Assembly (NCBI RefSeq): GCF_015207705.1
Contig: NZ_JADEWI010000049.1
Location: 1-49,588, forward strand
Direction: 5' to 3'
Source: Nostoc sp. LEGE 06077
GTDB lineage: Bacteria > Cyanobacteriota > Cyanobacteriia > Cyanobacteriales > Nostocaceae
DNA length: 49,588 nt
Made by a program: the position numbers and the translations under genes. Below, in pieces: positions 7,282-14,855 of this stretch (position 1 is the stretch's first letter; each line of letters opens with the position of its first letter). The notes beneath the pieces are model-generated. The model did no database searches, was not told where the DNA came from, and worked only from the letters and a program-made list of their open reading frames with translations.

Positions 7282-7752
7282 ATTTAGCTGATATTTGCCT
7301 CACGTTAAACACCGGAGAAAATCGGTGAACCCTGGAATGGGAATACCGAGGTAATCAAAGGAATTAACAAGCCTTAGACACTGTACAGACTAGAGAGTGA
7401 AACTTTTTAAGCCATGAATAAACAAACTTCAGGTAGTTTAAAAAGAATATAATCTGGGTTTTGCCCCCGTTTTTCTAAACGGCTCCACGAGTCTCCGGCT
7501 ACTAAATATTAACGTGAGTTCGACGAATTTAAAAAACCCCTCTCCAAACCTCTCCCCTGCAAGGAGAGAGGCTTCTAAACCGTAATTTTTCGTCGATATT
7601 TCAAGATATTTAAGCTCCTCTCCGCGTCGGAGAGGGGTTGGGGAGAGGTCATCGAACTCACGTTAAATATTAGTAGAAAATATAGTCGGATCTACGAGGA
7701 AAAAATAACTTGTAGAACTAGAGGATAAAGAGCCTCTAGGTTAACAAAAATG
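7282..7752 (+). ncRNA. group I self-splicing intron in nrdJ (471 bp)
   Basis: The intron lies between GGT (Gly409) and GAA (Glu410) of nrdJ. The 5' exon ends in T and the intron ends in G7752, as group I introns require. A candidate guide sequence GCCTCACG (7297-7304) pairs with the exon end CGTGTGGT (7274-7281) at seven of eight positions, with a G-U wobble at the splice site (P1). A possible P10 forms between TATTT 7292-7296 and the start of exon 2. The core R-like element ACAGACTAGA (around 7385) and S-like element AATATAGTC (ending 7687) can form P7 through GACTA 7388-7392 and TAGTC 7683-7687. No homing endonuclease is encoded. A MITE-like insert fills the segment between R and S. Confidence 0.88.
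7502..7673. mobile_element. MITE-like palindromic element inside the intron
   Basis: Imperfect terminal inverted repeats of about 24 bp (left containing AACGTGAGTTCGACGA, right containing TCATCGAACTCACGTT) enclose 120 bases. Those bases hold a second inverted pair of CCCTCTCC-type and GGAGAGGGG-type sequence. There is no coding capacity. It ends just before the S element of the intron, so it sits in a peripheral loop (P8 side) where the RNA fold can tolerate it. Confidence 0.75.
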
Positions 7753-8823
7753 GAAATAATCGGTAGTAACTTCCACTGCAACCTTTCAGAGATTCATCTC
7801 AATCAAATTGACCCATTTAATTACAAAGAACAAGAAGAAGCTTTCACTGCGGGGGCGTTATCTGTAGCGACACTTCTAAATCATCAATTTTTGGAACCGC
7901 GCTATCAATATAGTCGGGAATTAGACCCAATTGTTGGGGTTTCTTTTACTGGCTTATTCGATTTCTTTGTCCATGCTTTTGGTGTGGACTGGTTGCACTG
8001 GTGGACAGAAGGTAGACCTGCAACATCCCAAGGGTTAGCATTTAAGCACCAAGAAGAAAAATATCTCAGCTTTTGGAGAGAAGTAGTACAAAATGCAGTG
8101 TGGGATTATTGCGATCGCCATGATCTTAAACGTCCCAATCGTTGTACTACAGTCCAACCCAGTGGCACTAAAGCTCTATTATCTGGTGCTAGTTCTGGTT
8201 GGCATCCACCCAAAGCCCAAAGATTTATTCGCCGCATTACTTTCCGCAAAAATGACCCAGTAGCCTTAGCTTGTATTGAATACGGCTATAATGTCATTCC
8301 CTCCCAAGCTGACAAGGATGAACAGGGTAATTTACTAAACGATCCTTTTGATCCTCGTGTGAGTGAATGGTTGGTGGAAATCCCGGTTGCTGTGCCTTGG
8401 GCTGATGTACCTGGTGCTGATCAAATTGATGTATCTAAGTTTTCTGTCTTAGCCCAATTTGATTTTGTCATGCAAGTTCAACGCCATTACGTCACCCACA
8501 ACACATCCGCTACCTTGGAACTACGTGTTGATGAAGTTGAACCTTTAGGACAGCGAATTTACGAAGCCATCCAAAATGATGAAGGTTATATTTCCGCAGC
8601 CCTGTTAGCAAGATTTGATGATTTACAATCCTTTCCCCGCCTCCCATTTGAGCCAATAGACAAAGCCACTTATGAACGTTTATCTCAAGAAGTGCTAACA
8701 CGGCGCAAAACTGATGATTTCTGTGCTGTCCTCAGCCGCTACGATTCCGGCGAGTTAACTGAGGCTGGCCCTAGCGGTTGTGATTCTGATAAATGTATGT
8801 TCCCAGATCAACAACCCAACTAG
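7753..8823 (+). CDS. nrdJ: class II ribonucleoside-triphosphate reductase, exon 2 (residues 410-765)
   Basis: The second exon begins with Glu410, the active-site glutamate that follows Cys408, and then Cys418 in GSNFHC, partner of Cys102 in the redox pair. The remainder forms the rest of the barrel (VQPSGTKALLSGASSGWHPP, near residue 540 of the joined protein). The tail GCDSDKCMFPD carries Cys752 and Cys757, matching the mobile C-terminal pair that re-reduces the active site. The ATG at 7750 overlaps the last bases of the intron and is not a genuine start. A long imperfect inverted repeat follows the stop codon. Confidence 0.93.
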   Translation, partial: EIIGSNFHCNLSEIHLNQIDPFNYKEQEEAFTAGALSVATLLNHQFLEPRYQYSRELDPIVGVSFTGLFDFFVHAFGVDWLHWWTEGRPATSQGLAFKHQEEKYLSFWREVVQNAVWDYCDRHDLKRPNRCTTVQPSGTKALLSGASSGWHPPKAQRFIRRITFRKNDPVALACIEYGYNVIPSQADKDEQGNLLNDPFDPRVSEWLVEIPVAVPWADVPGADQIDVSKFSVLAQFDFVMQVQRHYVTHNTSATLELRVDEVEPLGQRIYEAIQNDEGYISAALLARFDDLQSFPRLPFEPIDKATYERLSQEVLTRRKTDDFCAVLSRYDSGELTEAGPSGCDSDKCMFPDQQPN

Positions 8824-8827
8824 GAGT

Positions 8828-8894
8828 AAGTCAAAGGGCAAAAGTAAAAAGGTAAAAGATTTATTTTGACTTTTGCTTTTTTACTTTTGACTTT
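8828..8894 (+). terminator. long imperfect hairpin after nrdJ
   Basis: AAGTCAAAGGGCAAAAGTAA on the left is the imperfect inverse of TTTTTTACTTTTGACTTT on the right. The arms are A- and T-rich and the hairpin starts a few bases after the stop codon. It probably ends the nrdJ transcript. Confidence 0.6.
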
Positions 8895-8956
8895 GAATCC
8901 CGCGTTACGATTGATAAAAAAGTAATAACTTTCATGGCAGTGCCAGGAGATTTTTC

Positions 8957-9175
8957 ATGTTTCTTGATGAATTGTCACCAATATTTAAAGAGTTAACTCA
9001 TCACCCAGTCTCATTTCTCGGTGGTTTTTTCTCTGGAGTGCTGCGACTTAATCTTAAAGATGATCCTGTGAAAAGTTGGCTAGATCAACAGACAGGGGTC
9101 AATAGCTATACCACTTCCGCTAACGAAGCTCATAATGGTAAAGCCACAGGCCCGCAAACAATTTCAATTGAATAA
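8957..9175 (+). CDS. conserved small cyanobacterial protein, function unknown
   Basis: The 72-residue protein starts at ATG 8957, well placed after an AGGAG at 8945-8949. It has a central GGFFSGVLRLNLKDDPVKSWLDQQTG block that I recall as conserved among cyanobacterial hypothetical proteins, followed by a Ser/Thr/Asn-rich tail. The first 30 residues could form an amphipathic or membrane-associating helix, but there is no clear transmembrane segment. It has its own terminator. No function is assigned. Confidence 0.7.
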   Translation: MFLDELSPIFKELTHHPVSFLGGFFSGVLRLNLKDDPVKSWLDQQTGVNSYTTSANEAHNGKATGPQTISIE

Positions 9176-9189
9176 ATTCAGCGTTTTTT

Positions 9190-9239
9190 ACCTGCAACTC
9201 CTACTCTGGCAAAGTCAGGAAAGTTGCAGGTAAATTTTT
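9190..9239 (+). terminator. intrinsic terminator
   Basis: A perfect 10-bp stem, ACCTGCAACT (9190-9199) and AGTTGCAGGT (9222-9231), is followed by AAATTTTT. It ends the transcript of the small protein gene. Confidence 0.8.
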
Positions 9240-9651
9240 GGTATTTAGCGAATGTTGTCAAATCAGTGACAATATAAAGATTAATAATCCTACTGTATAA
9301 AATATTGCTTATTACTAGCCCAAGCTGATCAAAAAATTAGATAAAATATCAGATTAACTTACCACAAGAAGTTTTTAGAGAAAAATCTATAAGTTCGGCT
9401 TATTTTATGTTATTTGGGATTGTAATATCCCATACTTTGAAAAATGTCACAATCAGTTATTATATGAGCGTAAGCGTAAGTTCAGCCGCATGGACAGTTT
9501 AGTTGAAGTCAAGCCAGCACCACGATTGCTGCGCCACAACATTCGCCATCAATAAAAATAAATCAGAAGCGGCAACGCAAGATTTTTAGTTTGTTGATTT
9601 CTGTTTTTTCGCTGAACAAATCGCTGTTTGTTGATAATTACGTGATCCCAC
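9240..9651 (+). promoter_or_regulatory. long leader/promoter region of the RNA-binding protein gene
   Basis: This 412-bp gap is AT-rich and has no full gene. Cold-induced rbp genes of Nostoc-type cyanobacteria are known for long regulatory leaders, and this stretch is a candidate for one. It contains a short frame at 9490-9555 (MDSLVEVKPAPRLLRHNIRHQ broken by a stop after 21 codons). It also has several GTAAGCGTAAG-like repeats near 9470. I cannot place the promoter. Confidence 0.4.
9490..9555 (+). CDS. possible 21-residue leader peptide upstream of rbp
   Basis: ATG 9490 opens 21 codons with a balanced, basic composition (four Arg, one Lys, two His) and ends at TAA 9553-9555, about 100 bases before the RRM gene. 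It lacks an obvious ribosome site. It could be a regulatory upstream reading frame or chance; similarity to a known leader was not recognised. Confidence 0.25.
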   Translation: MDSLVEVKPAPRLLRHNIRHQ

Positions 9652-9951
9652 ATGACTATTTACGTTGGAAATCTCTCCTACCGCGCTACTGAAGCAGATT
9701 TAAAAGCAGTATTTGCAGATTATGGCGAGGTCAAAAGAGTTGTCTTACCTACTGATCGTGAAACAGGGCGGATGCGAGGCTTTGCTTTTGTGGAAATGGA
9801 AGAAGACGCTCAAGAAGATGCAGCTATCACTGAGTTAGATGGCGCAGAATGGATGGGCCGTCAACTCAGAGTTAACAAAGCAAAACCGCGAGAAGATAAC
9901 CGACAAGACGATACCCGGCGAGGTGGTTGGGCGAAAAAACAGGAAATTTAA
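9652..9951 (+). CDS. rbp: RRM-domain RNA-binding protein (cyanobacterial Rbp family)
   Basis: The 99-residue protein is one RNA recognition motif with a short charged tail. RNP2 is IYVGNL (residues 3-8) and RNP1 is RGFAFVEM (near residues 40-47). The fold continues to the QLRVNKAKPRE strand at its end. Cyanobacterial Rbp proteins bind RNA and several are cold-induced; some act in mRNA localisation at the thylakoid. The tail here (residues 83-99) is short and not glycine-rich, unlike the long glycine tail of RbpA1-type proteins. No rpsU follows, although that gene is often found after rbp genes in this group. Confidence 0.9.
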   Translation: MTIYVGNLSYRATEADLKAVFADYGEVKRVVLPTDRETGRMRGFAFVEMEEDAQEDAAITELDGAEWMGRQLRVNKAKPREDNRQDDTRRGGWAKKQEI

Positions 9952-10515
9952 ACAATGCAGTAAGTAATAGTAGCAAATTGTTTTGCTGTTACACAAGAAT
10001 TTCACTTACTAAATTTGACTAAGAACAACCGCTGGATTTAAAAGCTGGAAGAACCCCAGGCTGAATAATTCTGTAGCTCACTTGGTAGCAAATTGCTGTA
10101 AGTATTAAAGAATCCAAGAAAACTATACCCGGCTGTTGTGAGCTACAGACCAATCTCACAAGCAGTCGGTTTTTTACGGAGAAGGTAGATATTAGCGTGA
10201 TATTGCCAATCTTGGTATATGGCAAAAGCTTGCTTTGACTGAGTTTAAAATTGGTGAGTAGATTAAGTAAATTTACTTTATTGAGTATTTTTCAGGGTGA
10301 TATCTCACAACAAGGCACAAAGCGTCTACGCTTCAATAGGTAACAACACTTTTCTGCTTTAGTAAATTCAGCAAAAATTTATCCATTTCTTTAGTTTATC
10401 TAAAGCCACATCCAGGTTATCAACTTACCTTTCTAAGATAGAAGCAGCAGCTATAAGTTGCTACGCATAAATTTACTAACCCAACTACCAGCAAGTCGCT
10501 AGGGAGCAAGTAAAA
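9952..10515. other. 564-bp gap: structured region and fbp upstream sequence
   Basis: No convincing protein gene is seen. The gap holds a candidate structured RNA at 10071-10148 and about 350 AT-rich bases upstream of fbp, where its promoter must lie. I recognise no tRNA or rpsU here. The last bases before fbp contain GGGAGCAAG, a weak ribosome site. Confidence 0.5.
10071..10148. ncRNA. candidate structured RNA closed by an 11-bp stem
   Basis: CTGTAGCTCAC (10071-10081) and GTGAGCTACAG (10138-10148) are perfect inverse complements enclosing 56 bases. A T-rich run (GGTTTTTTACGG) lies about 20 bases further on. This could be a small RNA, the structured 3' UTR of rbp, or a degenerate palindromic repeat. 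The family is not recognised. Confidence 0.35.
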
Positions 10516-11565
10516 ATGGCTAAAGCGCCAGAATCTCTGAAGTTGCCAATTGACAATCATACAGATAAAAGCTTGGATCGTGATTGTACAACTTTATCCC
10601 GTCATGTTCTTCAGCAACTACAAAGCTTTTCTCCTGATGCCCAGGATTTAAGTGCGTTGATGAATCGCATCGCCCTTGCCGGGAAATTAATTGCCCGTCA
10701 CCTGAGCCGAGCAGGCTTAATGGAAGGTGTTCTCGGATTTACCGGGGATGTGAATGTCCAAGGAGAATCCGTCAAAAAGATGGATGTTTATGCCAACGAT
10801 GTTTTTATCTCGGTATTTAAGCAAAGTGGCTTAGTTTGTCGCCTAGCTTCTGAGGAAATGGACGACCCTTATTACATCCCAGAAAACTGTCCCGTTGGTC
10901 GTTATACCTTGTTGTATGACCCAATAGATGGTTCTTCTAACACAGATACAAATCTCAGCTTGGGTTCCATTTTTGCGATACGCCAACAAGAAGGCGATGA
11001 TGCTGATGGTTTAGCTACAGATTTACTTACAAATGGACGCAAGCAAATTGCCGCTGGCTACATACTATATGGGCCAAGCACTATGCTGGTTTATACTATA
11101 GGTAAAGGGGTGCATTCATTTACTCTCGACCCCAGCTTGGGCGAGTTTATCCTCACTGAAGAAAATATTCGGATTCCTGATAATGGCTCTGTTTACAGTG
11201 TGAATGAAGGAAATTTCTGGCAGTGGGAAGAATCAATTAGAGAATATGTTCGGTACGTTCATCGTACAGAGGGTTACTCTGCTCGCTATAGTGGAGCGAT
11301 GGTGAGTGATATCCATAGAATCTTGGTTCAAGGTGGTGTATTTCTCTACCCAGGTACAATTCAAAAGCCAGAAGGCAAATTACGCTTACTGTATGAATCT
11401 GCGCCTCTAGCTTTTTTAATTGAGCAAGCAGGCGGACGTGCGACTACGGGACTAGTGGATATTTTAGACGTAGTGCCGAAAAAACTACACCAGCGAACAC
11501 CTCTAATTATTGGTAGTAAAGAGTCTGTGGCAAAAGTGGAGTCTTTTATTCAAAACGGTCACTAG
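10516..11565 (+). CDS. fbp: fructose-1,6-bisphosphatase class I
   Basis: The 349-residue protein hydrolyses fructose-1,6-bisphosphate to fructose-6-phosphate in gluconeogenesis and sugar-phosphate recycling. Motifs are the N-terminal [10 protein letters not shown] helix, the metal site ASEEMDDP near residue 113, and [24 protein letters not shown] near residues 131-155, the class I signature. The C-terminal [24 protein letters not shown] lies near residues 290-320, with a typical active-site arrangement. It heads the fbp-tal-zwf-opcA cluster. It is distinct from the dual FBPase/SBPase (GlpX type) that most cyanobacteria use in the Calvin cycle. In Anabaena this cluster is linked to oxidative pentose phosphate metabolism and nitrogen-fixing cells. 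The 380-bp gap before tal may contain an internal promoter. Confidence 0.95.
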   Translation: MAKAPESLKLPIDNHTDKSLDRDCTTLSRHVLQQLQSFSPDAQDLSALMNRIALAGKLIARHLSRAGLMEGVLGFTGDVNVQGESVKKMDVYANDVFISVFKQSGLVCRLASEEMDDPYYIPENCPVGRYTLLYDPIDGSSNTDTNLSLGSIFAIRQQEGDDADGLATDLLTNGRKQIAAGYILYGPSTMLVYTIGKGVHSFTLDPSLGEFILTEENIRIPDNGSVYSVNEGNFWQWEESIREYVRYVHRTEGYSARYSGAMVSDIHRILVQGGVFLYPGTIQKPEGKLRLLYESAPLAFLIEQAGGRATTGLVDILDVVPKKLHQRTPLIIGSKESVAKVESFIQNGH

Positions 11566-11944
11566 GGTGAAGAAGGCAGAAGGCAGGAGTCAGGAGGCAG
11601 AAGAATTTTAGATTTTAGATTGCTGATTTTAGATTGAAAGATTGTCCTAATCTAAAATCCAAAATTTAAAATCAAAAATTGATTTACTCAGCACGGGCTA
11701 AACGCCTCGCTATCGCTAACAGCACTTTTAACTGTTTCTTACCGTGAATTTATATTTGCCGTGGTGTACTAGTGTCTGCTTGGGATGAGAAAGAGAATAG
11801 ATCACTACTACAAATGATGAAGTAGAGATTATTTCAGCTGGTCGATGCGCTAAGTGATTGGCAAAGCCAAAATGCAAAAGTCACCATCACGGGATGGATT
11901 GCCAAGTTCACTTGGAGACATCATTAAACGGAGGGAACTAAGCT
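11566..11944. other. 379-bp fbp-tal gap with repeats and the tal promoter region
   Basis: The gap contains an AT-rich inverted repeat (11604-11680, copies of TTTTAGATT and AATCTAAAA), then a Nostoc repeat at 11687-11725, then sequence that likely carries the tal promoter. Just before the tal ribosome site is the inverted pair CCAAGT-TC-ACTTGG (11902-11915), a possible operator. GGAGGG at 11930-11935 is a good ribosome site for ATG 11945. Confidence 0.55.
11687..11725. repeat. interspersed repeat (also inserted in cbiA)
   Basis: The element reads CTCAGCACGGGCTAAACGCC and continues through CGCTAACAGCAC. A near-identical copy lies at 17839-17877 inside the coding sequence of cbiA. Both are flanked by heptamer-like CAGCACT units. 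Confidence 0.8.
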
Positions 11945-13090
11945 ATGGCCACCAATCATCTACAGGAGATTCAACAATACGGTCAAAGTATCTGGATAGA
12001 TAATTTGACGCGAGACATGATTCAATCAGGGGAATTGAAAAATCTGGTAGAAAATCAAGGAATCTCCGGGATCACCTCGAATCCAGCCATTTTTGAGAAA
12101 GCGATCGCCAACAATGCGATTTATGATGCGGACATAGAAGCAGGAGTTCGCGCTAAATTACCAACCTACAAAATTTACGAATCTTTGGTTTTTGCAGATA
12201 TCCGTAACGCTGCTGATATTCTGCGCCCTGTATATGAAGCCTCGAATGGAGTTGATGGTTATGTGAGTATAGAAGTACCGCCAACCATTGCTCATGATAC
12301 TCAAGCCACCGTTAACGAAGCCCGTCGTTATTTTCAAGAAATTGGCCGGGAAAATATCATGATTAAAATTCCCGGTACAGAATCAGGTTTACCAGCCGTA
12401 GAACAAGTAATAGCCGATGGCATCAACGTCAATGTTACTTTGTTATTTTCTGTACAAAGCTACATTAATACGGCTTGGGCTTATATTCGAGGCTTAGAAA
12501 AACGTCTAGCTGAGGGGAAAGACATTAGCAAAATTGCTTCTGTAGCCAGCTTTTTCCTCAGTCGCATTGATAGTAACATTGACGCAAAAATCGATGCTAA
12601 ATTGCACCGTGGCGTTGATGATATTAACCTAGAAGCCAAACTCAGAGCCGTAAAAGGCAAAGTAGCGATCGCTAATGCCAAAATAGCTTATCAAGAATAC
12701 AAAAAAATTATTGAAAGCGAACAGTGGCAAGTCTTAGCAGCCAAAGGGGCAAAAGTCCAGCGGTTACTTTGGGCTAGTACCAGTACCAAAGACCCAGACT
12801 ATAGCGACGTGATGTATGTTGATGAGTTAATTGGCCGCGATACCGTTAACACCTTACCACCCTCGACAATAGCAGCTTGTGTTGACCACTGCGATGTAGG
12901 CGATCGCGTGGAAACCAAAGTCAAAGAAGCTTATCAACTCATCGAAAGCTTGAAAGATCCAGACATAAATATTGATATCAATACCGTAATGGATGAACTG
13001 TTAATTGAAGGTATTGATAAATTTGTCCAACCTTTCAAGTCCTTGATGAACTCTTTAGAAAACAAAGTCAAGCTATTGTCACCTGTGTAG
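11945..13090 (+). CDS. tal: transaldolase
   Basis: Transaldolase moves a dihydroxyacetone unit between sugar phosphates in the pentose phosphate pathway. The 381 residues fit the longer transaldolase subfamily found in cyanobacteria and actinobacteria, not the 220-residue short form. The N-terminus contains IWIDNLTRDMIQSG and GISGITSNPAIFEKAI, near residues 17-55. The Schiff-base lysine is Lys141 in MIKIPGTESG. SVASFFLSRIDSNID follows near residue 205. The gene is followed by zwf after 118 bp rich in heptamer repeats, and the shared orientation suggests one transcriptional unit with zwf and opcA. The start ATG has a good GGAGGG site. Confidence 0.95.
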   Translation: MATNHLQEIQQYGQSIWIDNLTRDMIQSGELKNLVENQGISGITSNPAIFEKAIANNAIYDADIEAGVRAKLPTYKIYESLVFADIRNAADILRPVYEASNGVDGYVSIEVPPTIAHDTQATVNEARRYFQEIGRENIMIKIPGTESGLPAVEQVIADGINVNVTLLFSVQSYINTAWAYIRGLEKRLAEGKDISKIASVASFFLSRIDSNIDAKIDAKLHRGVDDINLEAKLRAVKGKVAIANAKIAYQEYKKIIESEQWQVLAAKGAKVQRLLWASTSTKDPDYSDVMYVDELIGRDTVNTLPPSTIAACVDHCDVGDRVETKVKEAYQLIESLKDPDINIDINTVMDELLIEGIDKFVQPFKSLMNSLENKVKLLSPV

Positions 13091-13208
13091 GAAGTCTGAA
13101 GTGTGGAGTCTGAAGTCGGAAGTCTAATGTCTAAAATTTCATACTTCATCATTCATACTTCATACTTCTGCCTCATCCAAATCTCAACTCCAAGATCCAA
13201 AAATTGTT
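13091..13208. repeat. heptamer-rich tal-zwf spacer
   Basis: The spacer contains several GAAGTCT-type units on one side and their inverse (AGACTTC-like, here CATACTTC) on the other. The two halves can fold back on each other. A similar set occurs in the zwf-opcA spacer (14739-14855). The repeat family has therefore colonised both spacers of the operon. Confidence 0.7.
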
Positions 13209-14738
13209 ATGGTCAGTCTGCTAGAAAATCCCTTGCGCGTTGGTCTGCAACAGCAAGGGATGCCCGAACCCCAAATTATAGTTATCTTTGGCGCTTCTGG
13301 TGATCTTACCTGGCGCAAACTAGTTCCAGCATTATACAAATTACGGCGAGAACGGCGGGTTCCACCAGAAATCACTATTGTTGGTGTGGCCCGGCGGGAA
13401 TGGAGCCACGACTACTTCCGCGAACAAATGCGTAAAGGCATGGAAGAAGCACACGGTGGTGTGGAACTAGAAGAACTTTGGCAAGACTTTTCTCAGGGTT
13501 TGTTCTATTGTCCTGGTGATATAGATAACCCAGAAAGTTACCAAAAACTCAAAACCCTATTAAACGAATTAGACGAAAAACGGGGAACACGCGGTAATCG
13601 TATGTTCTACCTTTCCGTCGCTCCCAACTTTTTCCCCGAAGCCATCAAGCAACTAGGGGAAGGCGGAATGCTGGACAATCCAGAAAAACACCGCCTAGTA
13701 ATTGAAAAACCCTTTGGTCGAGACTTGGCTTCTGCCCAGAGCCTCAACCTGATTGTGCAGAAGTATTGTAAAGAAAATCAAGTCTATCGCATTGACCACT
13801 ACTTAGGTAAAGAAACCGTGCAAAACTTGCTCGTGTTCCGCTTTGCCAATGCGATTTTTGAACCATTGTGGAACCGTCAATTTGTTGACCACGTACAAAT
13901 TACCGTTGCTGAAACCGTAGGGGTAGAAGACCGGGCTGGTTACTATGAAAAAGCCGGCGCACTCCGAGATATGTTGCAAAACCACTTAATGCAACTTTAC
14001 TGTTTGACGGCAATGGAAGCACCGAACTCAATGGATGCTAACAGTATTCGCACAGAAAAAGTCAAGGTACTCCAAGCTACCCGCCTAGCCGATATTCACA
14101 ATTTGTCCCATTCCGCCATTCGCGGTCAATATAGTGCTGGTTGGATGAAAGGACAACCCGTACCAGGGTATCACCAAGAACCAGGAGTTGATCCCAAATC
14201 CGGTACACCCACTTATGTAGCCATGAAATTCATGGTGGATAACTGGCGCTGGCAAGGTGTACCCTTCTACCTACGGACTGGCAAACGGATGCCGAAAAAA
14301 GTCAGCGAAATTTCGATTCATTTCCGCGATGTTCCTTCACGGATGTTCCAGTCTGCCGCCCAACAGAGAAACGCCAACGTACTGGCAATGCGGATTCAAC
14401 CCAACGAAGGAATTTCTTTGCGTTTTGATGTGAAAATGCCAGGGGCAGAATTCCGCACCCGTTCCGTAGATATGGACTTTAGCTACGGTTCTTTTGGAAT
14501 TTCCGGTACTTCTGATGCCTACGATCGCCTCTTCTTAGATTGTATGATGGGCGACCAAACATTGTTCACACGGGCAGACGAAGTGGAAGCAGCTTGGCAA
14601 ATAGTTACCCCCGCGCTTTCCGTTTGGGATGCACCCACAGACCCAACAATTATTCCTCAGTACGAAGCCGGTACTTGGGAACCCGCAGAAGCCGAATTGT
14701 TGATTAACCAAGACGGCCGTCGCTGGCGCAGACTGTAA
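13209..14738 (+). CDS. zwf: glucose-6-phosphate 1-dehydrogenase
   Basis: The enzyme oxidises glucose-6-phosphate to 6-phosphogluconolactone with NADP and opens the oxidative pentose phosphate pathway, the main NADPH source in the dark and in heterocysts. The 509 residues show the nucleotide-binding start [19 protein letters not shown] (residues about 25-43) and the substrate motif RIDHYLGKE (Arg194 to Glu202). They also show the [13 protein letters not shown] block near residue 355. The cyanobacterial enzyme is redox-regulated by thioredoxin together with OpcA, whose gene is next. The ATG at 13209 is chosen because the product then starts with [12 protein letters not shown] as in relatives. 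No frameshifts are seen. Confidence 0.96.
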   Translation: MVSLLENPLRVGLQQQGMPEPQIIVIFGASGDLTWRKLVPALYKLRRERRVPPEITIVGVARREWSHDYFREQMRKGMEEAHGGVELEELWQDFSQGLFYCPGDIDNPESYQKLKTLLNELDEKRGTRGNRMFYLSVAPNFFPEAIKQLGEGGMLDNPEKHRLVIEKPFGRDLASAQSLNLIVQKYCKENQVYRIDHYLGKETVQNLLVFRFANAIFEPLWNRQFVDHVQITVAETVGVEDRAGYYEKAGALRDMLQNHLMQLYCLTAMEAPNSMDANSIRTEKVKVLQATRLADIHNLSHSAIRGQYSAGWMKGQPVPGYHQEPGVDPKSGTPTYVAMKFMVDNWRWQGVPFYLRTGKRMPKKVSEISIHFRDVPSRMFQSAAQQRNANVLAMRIQPNEGISLRFDVKMPGAEFRTRSVDMDFSYGSFGISGTSDAYDRLFLDCMMGDQTLFTRADEVEAAWQIVTPALSVWDAPTDPTIIPQYEAGTWEPAEAELLINQDGRRWRRL

Positions 14739-14855
14739 AAGTCTGAAGTCTGAAGGCTAAAGTCTGAAAAAATTTCAGACTTCATAATTCACACTACCCT
14801 CCGGGAAGCCACCCAAAGGGTGTCTACATACTTCACAATTCATACTTCAAAAGCT
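14739..14855. repeat. zwf-opcA spacer with inverted heptamer repeats
   Basis: GTCTGAA units after the zwf stop are followed by AGTCTGAAAAAATTTCAGAC, an inverted repeat with 8-bp arms that may weaken or end part of the transcript. Further CTTCACAATTCATACTTC units follow. The Nostoc-type block CCCTCCGGGAAGCCACCCAA is also present. Confidence 0.65.

Noticed and set aside
7282-7752. Group II intron or intein at the nrdJ interruption
   Set aside because: No domain V-like hairpin or GUGYG-type 5' end is seen, and the insert has stops in all relevant frames, so an intein is excluded. The U/G boundary and P1 and P7 pairings fit group I.
6055-8823. Reading nrdJ as a frameshifted pseudogene or two separate subunit genes
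   Set aside because: Both halves are intact, and exact removal of 7282-7752 restores the conserved NPCGE motif at codon level. A class II monomeric reductase needs both halves in one chain.
10019-10225. Reverse-strand 68-residue frame over the structured region
   Set aside because: Composition is unlike protein, and it covers the inverted repeat; no start context.
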